From Lentisphaerota bacterium (GTDB taxonomy: Bacteria; Verrucomicrobiota; Kiritimatiellia; UBA8416; JAFGTH01), in contig JAFGTH010000261.1 in assembly GCA_016934225.1 (NCBI GenBank), positions 1-13,552 on the forward strand: DNA of 13,552 bases. Reading direction: 5' to 3'. The notes beneath the pieces are model-generated. The model had not been told where the DNA came from. It worked only from the letters and a program-made list of their open reading frames with translations, and searched no databases. Shown one piece after another: positions 1 to 7,096 of this stretch (position 1 is its first letter; each line of letters starts with the position of its first letter). A program made the translations under genes and the position numbers.

Positions 1-1
1 A

Positions 2-877
2 ACACCGGCGCGCGGCATCTGGATACAAGCCGACCGACATCCATGGAACACCAATTATAATGCTGTAACAGATCATCTGGTTGCAAACAATTGCATTTCC
101 GGTTCAACAACCACATCCAACGGCACAATCGGCATGCTCTTCGAATATGACAGTAAAGTAGAGTTCGGTTATAACAACGGCGTAAGAGCTACCGTTGTCA
201 GTAATTCTGTTTCATATTTCGATTTCGGCGCATTCCTGAAATCCGGATCCAACGGAGTCAGCGAAGCTCATATACCGCTCGTGGATGTCGTATTTCACTA
301 CAATTCAATATTCGATCATGTGAGCTACGCGCTCTTTGCTACCGGCATCATGGAAACTGCGGACGCCACTCTCAACTGGTGGGGGGAATATGATGAAGCG
401 ATCATTGCAGGACTCATTTCAACAAATGTAGACGCAGGATTACACATTTTGGGTCGCTTTGGAATAGATACCGACGAAGACGGTATAAATGATGATCTGG
501 ACACTGATGACGATGATGACGGGCTGACAGATATTGAAGAAGTGTCTCTTGGAACAATGCCTGATAATCCCGATTCAGACGACGACGGGATGAACGATCA
601 AAGTGAAATTATCGCCGGCACAGACCCATTGAACAATATGTCCTTGTTCATGTTCTCAGTTGCACAATACATCACATCCAATTCGTTCAGCGTCACTTGG
701 ACAAGCGTCACCAACCGACTTTATTGCTTGTACAGAAGCTCCGACTTAACAACCGGATTTGTCGCTCCACCGCTCACGAACATCATCGCAACGCAAGCGA
801 CGACAACTTATATTGACACAAACTCGCCGGGTTGCGGCCCCTATTACTACCGTGTCACTGTCACTAATTCGCCGTGA
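2..877 (+). CDS. Secreted/surface protein with TSP3 calcium repeats, C-terminal part
   Basis: The reading frame is open from base 2, so the gene starts before the window; about 291 residues are visible, ending at TGA 875-877. The first ~150 residues are rich in Asn, Ser, Thr and Gly with alternating short hydrophobic stretches, which resembles a right-handed beta-helix (inference). At about 467-637 lie acidic repeats of the DxDxDG type (DTDEDGINDD, DTDDDDDGLTD, DSDDDGMNDQSE) ending in an AGTDPLN motif, typical of bacterial thrombospondin type 3 calcium-binding repeats. After these comes a ~75-residue C-terminal domain with aromatic-rich beta strands (SVTWTSVTNRLYCLYRSSDL and GPYYYRVTV). Its style is common at the ends of large secreted proteins of Kiritimatiella-like bacteria, as I recall. 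No transmembrane tail or PEP-CTERM-like anchor is visible. It is probably a secreted or surface adhesin or polysaccharide-active protein; the enzymatic function, if any, lies outside the window. The downstream gene is convergent, 9 bp away. Confidence 0.8.
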   Translation, partial: TPARGIWIQADRHPWNTNYNAVTDHLVANNCISGSTTTSNGTIGMLFEYDSKVEFGYNNGVRATVVSNSVSYFDFGAFLKSGSNGVSEAHIPLVDVVFHYNSIFDHVSYALFATGIMETADATLNWWGEYDEAIIAGLISTNVDAGLHILGRFGIDTDEDGINDDLDTDDDDDGLTDIEEVSLGTMPDNPDSDDDGMNDQSEIIAGTDPLNNMSLFMFSVAQYITSNSFSVTWTSVTNRLYCLYRSSDLTTGFVAPPLTNIIATQATTTYIDTNSPGCGPYYYRVTVTNSP

Positions 878-886
878 GAGCTCCCA

Positions 887-1993
887 TCACTCATCTTGCA
901 ACATTTGCAACGCAAGCTGCTGTTTATCGGCGTTAGCGTAGTATATTGTCTGTGTTGGAAAGGCAAAATCTATTCCTTCTTCGTTGAACCGGCGCAAAAT
1001 TGACATATTCAATCTCTGCGTAAATTCCATGTATGCCCAGTAATCAGGCGGATGATACCAGTAGATCATTAGAATATTGAGCGAACAATCGTTGAAGTCG
1101 CTGAAAAAAACTCGAGGCGGAAATGCGGGATTCATTCCTTCGTGATTGTCGAGTAATTCCTTAAGTATCGCCACAGCGCGTTCTACTTTGTCAGGCGGCG
1201 TTTCATACGTGATTGTAATATTGGACACGCGTCTTATATACGGGCGCTTGCCAATATTATGTACGGTCTTATTTACTATCTCGGCGTTCGGAACAGTAAC
1301 CAAATGCCCGTCCAAAGTCCGAATCTTCGTTGACCTGAAACCGACATATTCAACCGGGCCATCATGACCATCCATGACTATTCTATCGCCAATCTCAAAA
1401 GGCTTGTCCGCAACAATGACAAGCGAGCCGAAGAAATTCTTGATCGTATCCTGCCCCGCAAGCGCTATCGCCAATCCGCCGACCCCCAAACCGGCTAAAA
1501 TGGACATAATCGGTTTATCGCTCAATGCCTGAACGATTTGCAGCAAAACCAGTATCAGAATTGTGATGCGAACGCTTTTACCGACCAATGGCATAAGCAT
1601 ATCATCAACCTTGCTATCTGTACGTTTGGAAAGTTTCAGCAGATAGTAATCCAACAAATCAACCAGTCTATATACTGCATATCCGATCGCCGCCGTGTTT
1701 ACAACGCGTGTTACAGTCTCAAGGATCAGTTTCAGACCTTCGCCCACCACAAGGATAGCCATCCCCAGCCATAAACCGGCGGCAACCGCAATCAGCACAA
1801 CAGGGCGTGCCAACGCACGAAACAAAACCCTGCTCCATTCGGAATCTTCTCCTTCTACATGACCGCCTTTTTTCTCCATGTAGTACCGCAACATCCGACC
1901 CATAATCAGAAACATCAAAACTGACGCGAAAAACACCAGCAGACGCCAGAGTTCGTTATTCAAAAATACCTGTTTACTCAATATGCTCCACAT
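887..1993 (-). CDS. MscS-family small-conductance mechanosensitive ion channel
   Basis: A 368-residue inner-membrane protein that should open under membrane tension to release solutes during hypo-osmotic shock. Hydrophobic segments lie at about residues 15-32, 60-83, 97-119 and 140-157. The pore-lining segment at 162-182 is Gly/Ala rich (AGLGVGGLAIALAGQDTIKN) and is followed by GSLVIVADKPFEIGDRI, the classic MscS pore helix and beta-domain entry. The C-terminal half (VPNAEIVNKTVHNIG, then a mixed alpha/beta part ending FAFPTQTIYY) is the cytoplasmic MscS domain. It is longer than E. coli MscS (~286 aa) because of extra N-terminal membrane helices. The frame stays open to 2116, but I place the start at ATG 1993. 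That ATG has an AGGGAG ribosome-binding site six bases upstream, the protein then begins just before the first membrane helix, and a promoter lies inside the longer reading frame. It is divergent from ispH. Confidence 0.9.
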   Translation of the reverse strand: MWSILSKQVFLNNELWRLLVFFASVLMFLIMGRMLRYYMEKKGGHVEGEDSEWSRVLFRALARPVVLIAVAAGLWLGMAILVVGEGLKLILETVTRVVNTAAIGYAVYRLVDLLDYYLLKLSKRTDSKVDDMLMPLVGKSVRITILILVLLQIVQALSDKPIMSILAGLGVGGLAIALAGQDTIKNFFGSLVIVADKPFEIGDRIVMDGHDGPVEYVGFRSTKIRTLDGHLVTVPNAEIVNKTVHNIGKRPYIRRVSNITITYETPPDKVERAVAILKELLDNHEGMNPAFPPRVFFSDFNDCSLNILMIYWYHPPDYWAYMEFTQRLNMSILRRFNEEGIDFAFPTQTIYYANADKQQLALQMLQDE

Positions 1994-1999
1994 TTTCTT

Positions 2000-2046
2000 C
2001 TCCCTGGAATGTATCTCCATAATACTCGATACTTTTATTACGTCAA
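2000..2046 (-). promoter_or_regulatory. Sigma-70-type promoter and Shine-Dalgarno site of the mscS-like gene
   Basis: On the minus strand TTGACG (2041-2046) is followed after 16 bp by TATTAT (2019-2024), a good -35/-10 pair. Transcription would begin near 2012. The AGGGAG at 2000-2005 sits six bases before ATG 1993. These positions argue against a start at 2116. Confidence 0.5.
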
Positions 2047-2116
2047 GGCTATCAATCAAATTCCCCCTATTGAAATCATCTTGAAGCAGACGCCGGAAAG
2101 GCTTAGTTTGATTCAT

Positions 2117-2947
2117 ATGAAAGTGATCCTCGCCAAGTCAGCCGGATTTTGTCGCGGAGTCAGACGCGCTGTGCATATTGCATTGGACCTTGCAACCAAG
2201 TCAAACGGACCGGTGTATACCGATGGAGACCTGATTCATAACGATCAGATGATGACACAATTGCGCGCGCATGGCATTCACGTTGCTAATGATCCAACAA
2301 CGCTCGGTGAAAACACCTTAATTATCCGCGCTCACGGAATATCACCTCAGAGGCGATCAATTCTTCAGAAACTGCCTGTAAAAATCGTTGACGCCACCTG
2401 TCCCGACGTCGCAAGAATTCAAGCGCTTATTCGAAAATACGCGCGACAGGGAGCTTCTATTGTGATCTTCGGTGATCGAGGCCATCCGGAAGTAATTGGT
2501 CTGGAAGGTTTTGCAGAAGGACGCAGCACTGTCGTTTCCTGCGTTGACGATGTTGCTGCCCTTCAATGTGCGGAGCCGGTTTGTCTGGTTTCACAGTCAA
2601 CACAGTTTCCGATATCCTATGACAAAATTACTTCCGCAGTTTTAAAATTCCACCCCCATGCTGTTATACTGGATACTATCTGCGAATCAACAAAACAGCG
2701 GCAGCGGGAAATGGTTAATATGGCCGAGTTAGTGGAAGTTTTTGTGATTGTAGGCGGAAAACACAGCGCAAATACGGCGCGTCTAGTCAGCATTGCCGCC
2801 GCTCTGAAACCTACCTATCATATTCAGACCCACGATCAACTTTCACCAAATAATTTTATTAACGTTAATACAGTCGGCCTTACATCAGGAGCGTCTACGC
2901 CTGACTTTGTAATTGAAGCGGTGCGCGCCAGACTGGAAGAAATGTAA
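2117..2947 (+). CDS. ispH: 4-hydroxy-3-methylbut-2-enyl diphosphate reductase (IspH/LytB)
   Basis: IspH reduces HMBPP to IPP and DMAPP, the last step of the MEP isoprenoid pathway, in the cytoplasm using an iron-sulfur cluster. The 276-residue protein has the three cluster cysteines in their usual contexts: AGFCRGV (Cys12), VDATCPDV and ILDTICESTKQRQ. Substrate-binding elements are also present: IHNDQ, RAHGIS, GHPEVIG, SQST, VGGKHSANTARL and, near the end, GLTSGASTPD. The length is slightly shorter than E. coli IspH (316 aa), which is normal for many lineages. The frame is open upstream to 2009, but residues before MKVILAKSAGFC match nothing in the family, and Cys12 then falls at the usual place, so ATG 2117 is preferred. 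The only purine-rich stretch (GGAAAGG, 2095-2101) is about 15 bases upstream, farther than ideal. It is monocistronic and divergent from the mechanosensitive channel. Confidence 0.96.
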   Translation: MKVILAKSAGFCRGVRRAVHIALDLATKSNGPVYTDGDLIHNDQMMTQLRAHGIHVANDPTTLGENTLIIRAHGISPQRRSILQKLPVKIVDATCPDVARIQALIRKYARQGASIVIFGDRGHPEVIGLEGFAEGRSTVVSCVDDVAALQCAEPVCLVSQSTQFPISYDKITSAVLKFHPHAVILDTICESTKQRQREMVNMAELVEVFVIVGGKHSANTARLVSIAAALKPTYHIQTHDQLSPNNFINVNTVGLTSGASTPDFVIEAVRARLEEM

Positions 2948-3150
2948 GATCTTTCGCAAGCAGTCGCTTAATGCAATTGCGCAACAGAGGCGCTGGCTCC
3001 CTGTATTTGATCTTGTGTGCTCGCAGGTTAACTGCTTTTCATTTAACAAACGCATCAGCCACTAGAGCGACGCATATAATCACCGAACAGAACACAAATA
3101 ACGCAAAACAGTATTCTCGCGCTAATTAATGCCCGTTGCTTTCCTTGCGA

Positions 3151-3223
3151 ACACGGTATCGTGTGCCAATCTGTATCGCTGCGGCACCGTAAAAATAAGG
3201 CGTAACACGGTTATTGCAACCGT
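3151..3223 (-). terminator. Cluster of dyads downstream of the small basic protein gene; possible weak terminator
   Basis: Just past the stop of the 50-residue gene, the minus strand has ACGGTT-gcaat-AACCGT (3207-3223), a perfect 6-bp stem, followed about 10 bases later by TTATTTTT (about 3191-3198). Further on are ACACG-gtat-CGTGT (3151-3164) and an alternative pairing of ACGGT at 3153-3157 with ACCGT at 3186-3190 around a GCC/GGC stem. The T-run is not directly at the stem base, so termination is only possible. The rest of 2948-3235 shows nothing recognisable. Confidence 0.3.
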
Positions 3224-3235
3224 AATGTGTGCTAT

Positions 3236-3388
3236 TTACGCCGACTTGGTCTTTGGCAAACGAGTCCCGCTATCACCCTCTTTCCACTTGCCATGAGCGC
3301 GTAAAATATCTACACGTTCAAATCGCTTCAAAACATTGCGTTTTGCCGTGATCTTGCTTGCCGATTTAAGACTTGGATGTTGAGACAT
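3236..3388 (-). CDS. PVC-superphylum small basic protein (50 aa)
   Basis: A 50-residue protein that starts MSQHPSLKSASKITAKRNVL and continues with KRFERVDILRAHGKWKEGD, ending LPKTKSA. It has many Lys and Arg residues and few acidic ones. The pattern SQHPSL..., AKRNVLKRFERV..L and GKWKEGD..LPKTK matches what I remember of the Chlamydia/Verrucomicrobia small basic protein family (TIGR04137). The function of that family is unknown; its size and charge suggest RNA or ribosome binding (inference). The start ATG 3388 has GGAG nine bases upstream and a strong promoter about 45 bases upstream, so expression is likely. The TAA stop is at 3236-3238. The gene stands alone, transcribed away from the exonuclease gene. 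It is easily missed by gene finders with a 60-residue limit. Confidence 0.85.
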   Translation of the reverse strand: MSQHPSLKSASKITAKRNVLKRFERVDILRAHGKWKEGDSGTRLPKTKSA

Positions 3389-3397
3389 TTTTCTTTA

Positions 3398-3459
3398 CTC
3401 CATTCACATGCTTTCTAAAGGAAAACATATAGTTATCGAATATTGCATCATACTGTCAA
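3398..3459 (-). promoter_or_regulatory. Promoter and RBS of the small basic protein gene
   Basis: The minus strand has a perfect TTGACA (3454-3459), a 16-bp spacer and GATAAC (3432-3437), with TAACTATAT just after. The predicted transcript starts near 3425 with a leader of about 37 bases. The GGAG ribosome-binding site is at 3398-3401, nine bases before ATG 3388. It is the clearest promoter in the window by eye. Confidence 0.6.
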
Positions 3460-3577
3460 TCCTATGTTGAGAGTTTTCTTGCCGACCATATGAATGCGTA
3501 TCGAGAAAACATATCAAAAAAAGGCTTTCCGCATCCTGTATTGACCGTATATCATGACAATTTCATAGGGTTGCCCA

Positions 3578-4375
3578 ATGCTCAAGCTAAAACTTAAACT
3601 CCATAGGCCATTGGCCGTTTTTGATATCGAAGCAACAGGGATATCGCCACGCGCCGATAGAATCGTCGAATTGGCCGTGGTTAAGCTGATGCCCGATAAT
3701 AAACGAAGAACCTATCATTGGCTGGTAAACCCCGGCATGCCCATACCAAAGGACGCAACTGCGGTGCATAAAATATCGGACGCCGATGTTGCAAATGCTC
3801 CACGATTCTCCGACATTGCCGCGGATATTATGGCGGTATTCGAAGATTGCGATCTGTGCGGATATAATATATTGCGATTCGACATTCCAATGCTTACTGA
3901 GGAATTTTTGAGATCCGGAATGGATTTTAAGCTCGACGATCGCAGGGTCATTGACCCTCAACGTATATACCACCAACGAGAGCCCAGAGATTTGTCGGCC
4001 GCTCTTGCGTTTTACTGTAACGAATTACACATTGGCGCTCATGGCGCGGAAGCTGACGTCCTGGCAACAATCAGAGTGTTAGAGGGACAATACGGAAAAT
4101 ACCAAGACCTTCCCACAGACATCAATGTCCTGAATGACTATTGCAATCCAAAAGATCCATCATGGGCAGACCGTACTGGAAAATTGAAATGGGTTAATAA
4201 CGAAATTTGTCTGAATTTCGGAAGAAAAAAAGGCGAATTACTTCGCAATATTGTCCGCGACGATCCAAATTTCGTCAAGTGGCTGCTCAGAAGTGATTTC
4301 CCGCGCGACACACGTGAGATTGTGGCTAACGCCGCAGACGGCAAATGGCCGACTAAGCCGGATTCAACCGAATAG
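3578..4375 (+). CDS. DnaQ-like DEDDh 3'-5' exonuclease with ExoX-like C-terminal domain
   Basis: A 265-residue cytoplasmic nuclease. The N-terminal exonuclease domain (about 10-175) has all five catalytic residues of the DEDDh class: Asp16 and Glu18 in VFDIEATG (Exo I), Asp102 in GYNILRFDIPML (Exo II), and His155 and Asp160 in HGAEADV (Exo III). A C-terminal region (about 205-252) reads LNFGRKKGELL...DPNFVKWLLRSDFPRDT, like the small domain at the end of exodeoxyribonuclease X-type proteins. The protein is therefore a stand-alone exonuclease for DNA repair or nucleic-acid turnover, not the short proofreading subunit of a polymerase; the exact substrate cannot be told. The start is the first ATG of the frame, with only a weak ATAGGG element before it. 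The next gene is convergent, 11 bp away, with no visible terminator between them. Confidence 0.88.
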   Translation: MLKLKLKLHRPLAVFDIEATGISPRADRIVELAVVKLMPDNKRRTYHWLVNPGMPIPKDATAVHKISDADVANAPRFSDIAADIMAVFEDCDLCGYNILRFDIPMLTEEFLRSGMDFKLDDRRVIDPQRIYHQREPRDLSAALAFYCNELHIGAHGAEADVLATIRVLEGQYGKYQDLPTDINVLNDYCNPKDPSWADRTGKLKWVNNEICLNFGRKKGELLRNIVRDDPNFVKWLLRSDFPRDTREIVANAADGKWPTKPDSTE

Positions 4376-4386
4376 AAGAAACATTA

Positions 4387-5775
4387 TTATTGCTTGTAGA
4401 CCTGCTCAACTTTAGTTGCAATGTCCTTGTAGCCAATATCAACCTGATAAATCTGTTTATAATATCCGGCAGCTTTCTCCCGATCGCCGGTCAATTCGGT
4501 GATTTGGCCCAATTCGTAAAGTATATCTTTCTTTGTCTGGTCCATGCTGGTCAGTTCTAAACCAGCCTTCTCCAACTGCTCAATCGCCAGATCATGCTGC
4601 CCCTTTTGTTTAAAACACATGGCTAATTTGTAAAGCGAACGAATTCTGTATTTGGGACTACGTTGTGATATCTGAAACTGTTGAATCGCCTCGTTCAAAT
4701 GCTGATATTGAAACAGAAGCGAACCCCATTCATATCGCAGCTCTGGATCATTCGGATAACGAGCAACTCGCGCCTGTAAGTCATCAGCAATATATTGATC
4801 ACGTTCAAGAACTTTTGCCTCCATTGCGTCCGAATCTCCGGCTGCCTTAAGCTGGGCAATATCTTCATTGAACATCAGTGTTCGCGTTGCGCTCATGGTC
4901 TTATCCAGCTCCGGATCGCCTGGATTCAGTGATATAGCTTTCTTAAGCGCCGATATCGCCTCTGTAAATGCCTTCTTTTGCGCGTACAATTTGGACAATT
5001 GCCTGTAATAATTGATGTTCTCAGGATCGCTATCTATTTTTTTCAAGGTGTTTGCTATTAAAACTTCGGTGTCTCTATCGGTCTGGACGGCCTTTGACTC
5101 CTGTTCAAGCAGGTGCGCTTCATCGGTATCCTTAATGATATCGCGATAGGTGCCTCCTTTGTCGGCTGCGTTTTGCCACCCGTCCGCTGCCATGCTGTCA
5201 ATCGCCAATGCGTCTTTCAGCATCTTAAGTGCACCTGGATCATTTGGACATATCTCACACAATTTCTCGAAACACTCTCTGGCTGACTTGGTTCTTCCAA
5301 CCTTCTGGTAAAGCTGGCCAAGCCAGTTGATAATTTTAATGTGGCTCGGGTAAAAATCTCTGGCAATTTCCAAGGTCTGTATGGCAGCTTCAGGTAGACC
5401 CGCTGCAACAGATGCTTCTGCAAATAACATAATTGATTTCGGATGAAGAGGATTTATACGAAGTAATTTTTCCGCAAGCAATAGAGCCTGTTCCGGTTTA
5501 TTTGCCTTCAGTCTGGCTGTCGCAACAAAATAAGTTGGTAGCCCCTTGACACTCAACAATGCGTCCGAGACCACATTGCCCGGTTTCTTCTTCTTCTTCT
5601 GAATCTCAGCGGCTCGCAAAAATTTGCGAGCCCTTAATAGACCCGGAGACAGCTCTACACATGACATAAGCATGTCTATCGCGTAATCAAGATTGCCGCG
5701 TTCAAATGCCGCAAATCCGCGGTTGAAAAGGTCTTTTACCTTCTGAGGCACTTGTTCAAGCGTTACTTCCGCCAT
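4387..5775 (-). CDS. Tetratricopeptide (TPR) repeat protein
   Basis: A 462-residue protein made almost entirely of paired amphipathic helices. TPR-like units are visible at about 14-47 (GFAAFERGNLDYAIDML), 82-115 (ARLKANKPEQALLLAEKLL), 116-184 (two units, ending GRTKSARECFEKL), 255-290 (YAQKKAFTEAISALKKAISL) and 350-440 (at least two, with CFKQKGQHDLAIEQLEKA and TGDREKAAGYYKQIYQ). No signal peptide or membrane segment is present, so it is probably a cytoplasmic scaffold. A run of five lysines near residue 60 is encoded by repeated AAG. A linker at about 190-245 is charged and lacks repeats. The start ATG 5775 has an AAAGGGAA ribosome-binding site close upstream. The partner and function are unknown; it stands alone between convergent and divergent neighbours. 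Confidence 0.85.
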   Translation of the reverse strand: MAEVTLEQVPQKVKDLFNRGFAAFERGNLDYAIDMLMSCVELSPGLLRARKFLRAAEIQKKKKKPGNVVSDALLSVKGLPTYFVATARLKANKPEQALLLAEKLLRINPLHPKSIMLFAEASVAAGLPEAAIQTLEIARDFYPSHIKIINWLGQLYQKVGRTKSARECFEKLCEICPNDPGALKMLKDALAIDSMAADGWQNAADKGGTYRDIIKDTDEAHLLEQESKAVQTDRDTEVLIANTLKKIDSDPENINYYRQLSKLYAQKKAFTEAISALKKAISLNPGDPELDKTMSATRTLMFNEDIAQLKAAGDSDAMEAKVLERDQYIADDLQARVARYPNDPELRYEWGSLLFQYQHLNEAIQQFQISQRSPKYRIRSLYKLAMCFKQKGQHDLAIEQLEKAGLELTSMDQTKKDILYELGQITELTGDREKAAGYYKQIYQVDIGYKDIATKVEQVYKQ

Positions 5776-5799
5776 AGGTTCCCTTTCCGCACACCTTAC

Positions 5800-5837
5800 A
5801 GGTAAGTTCTTTTACCTAAAGGACTGATTTGCGTCAA
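5800..5837 (-). promoter_or_regulatory. Promoter of the TPR gene with a palindrome over its -10
   Basis: On the minus strand TTGACG (5832-5837) is followed by a 17-bp spacer and TAAAAG (5809-5814). A dyad, AGGTAA-6-TTACCT (5800-5805 with 5812-5817), covers the -10 and the likely start point. The position would suit a repressor operator, or a hairpin in the early leader if transcription starts upstream. Both readings are inference. Confidence 0.4.
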
Positions 5838-5883
5838 GCATTCAACCAAATATCAGACAAATCTGTCGGTTTCTATCCTGATC

Positions 5884-5913
5884 TTGACTCTATTCCCCAC
5901 TCGCGTGTATGTT
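5884..5913 (+). promoter_or_regulatory. Possible promoter of the methyltransferase-panE unit
   Basis: TTGACT (5884-5889) is followed by an 18-bp spacer and TATGTT (5908-5913) on the plus strand, giving a leader of about 105 bases before ATG 6024. The -35 is good and the -10 is weak. I saw no riboswitch fold or B12 box in the leader. Confidence 0.3.
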
Positions 5914-6023
5914 AAATTTCAATATGAACTCCATACGCAAGCATTAAAAATCGGGTTGGTTCCGATATTGGCCGGCGTAGGATGCATTTCTTCAGAAATT
6001 GAAAAGCAATCAGGAAAAGGACA

Positions 6024-7048
6024 ATGAAACTATCTAAATTCATAAGTGTTGGCGAAAACATACATTGTACCCGGATTCTCAAAGTCGGCGGCAAACATGT
6101 GACACGATCAACAAATGGCGAATATGTCATTAACTTTCAAAGCAATGGCAATTCGAAGCAATTGCCGGTTCCTGAAAAATTTCAGAAAAATGCGGATTGG
6201 GAATCGGGCAAATTGAAGCACTGTGCGGCCGCCATCTGGCAAGGCAACTATGGTAATAAGACAAATATTCAGACCGCCATTGATTACCTCCAGAGCATGG
6301 CCAGAGCGCAGCAGAAAGCTGGAGCAACTTACTTGGATATCAATGTTGATGAATTCAGCACGGACATTGAAGAACGGATAAAACTCATGAAATGGATCGT
6401 GGATATCGTCCAAAAGGCCGTATCAATCCCAATGAGCATAGATTCGTCCAATGCAAACATCCTACGCGCCGGATTGGAGGCATGTGACAAGTTCAAAACC
6501 AGAGGCAAACCCATGATGAACTCCGTTTCTCTGGAACGCGCAGAAACAACCGACATCGCATCGGAATTTGGAGCCGTCGTAATCGCATCGGCAACGGGCG
6601 AAACCAGTCTTCCATCAACAAAAGAAGAACGGATCTTAAACCTCGACCGGTTACTGTCTAAACTTACAAATAAGGCTTCTCTCATTCCGATATTCATATT
6701 GATCCGCTCGTGTTCCCCATATCAACCGGCGGAACCAACGGACTGGATTTTCTCAATACAGTTTCAGACATCCGCAAAAAATACGGCGCCGATATTCATA
6801 TAGTAGCCGGCCTCAGCAACATCTCGTTTGGGATGCCGAACAGAAAACTGATCAATCAAGTGTTCACGTGGCTGGCCGTTGAAGCAGGAGCCGACGGCGG
6901 TATTGTTGACCCCCTCCAGATAAACATTGACACGATCAACGGAATAGACACTGAGTCGGACACCTTTAAATTAACCAAATCACTGCTTCTGGGCGAAGAC
7001 GAATTCGGAATGGAATACATCACTGCAATGCGAGAAGCCGCACGGTAG
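6024..7048 (+). pseudogene. Methyltetrahydrofolate:corrinoid methyltransferase-like (pterin-binding) gene with an apparent frameshift
   Basis: Two frames together make one protein of about 341 residues. Frame one (6024 to about 6688) gives FISVGENIHCTR, LDINVDEFS (about 104-112), IPMSIDSSNANILRAGLEAC (135-154) and MMNSVSLER. Frame two (about 6689-7048) continues with DIHIDPLVFPIS, then AGLSNISFGMPNR, the hallmark of pterin-binding methyltransferases such as AcsE and the folate domain of MetH. The family moves the N5-methyl of methyl-THF to or from a corrinoid protein. Frame one otherwise runs on as unrelated sequence to a stop at 6803, so one base is missing near 6689. No slippery heptamer is present, so programmed slippage is unlikely; mutation or assembly error is more likely, and the intact downstream motifs suggest it is recent or artefactual. 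The N-terminus is longer than in AcsE (~262 aa). ATG 6024 has AGGAAAAGG upstream. No corrinoid protein is encoded nearby. Confidence 0.82.
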
Positions 7049-7096
7049 GCCTATCGCCTCTATGATTCTCGCTCCAGTCCAAAATTAAGCATTGTT

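Noticed and set aside
2009..2116. N-terminal extension of IspH by 36 residues
   Set aside because: The extra residues do not resemble the family, and ATG 2117 puts the first cluster cysteine at position 12 as usual.
1994..2116. 41-residue N-terminal extension of the mechanosensitive channel
   Set aside because: It runs through a good promoter, and ATG 1993 has a strong ribosome-binding site.
3150..3175. Possible sigma-54 -24/-12 site (TGGCAC on the minus strand)
   Set aside because: The -12 part (TTGC at the right spacing) is missing.
3587..3976. 129-codon frame opposite the exonuclease gene
   Set aside because: It is fully antisense to a gene with intact catalytic motifs; the peptide resembles nothing.
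5588..5602. Run of AAG repeats (minus strand) as a possible repeat element
   Set aside because: It is only five lysine codons inside the TPR gene, too short to be a meaningful repeat.
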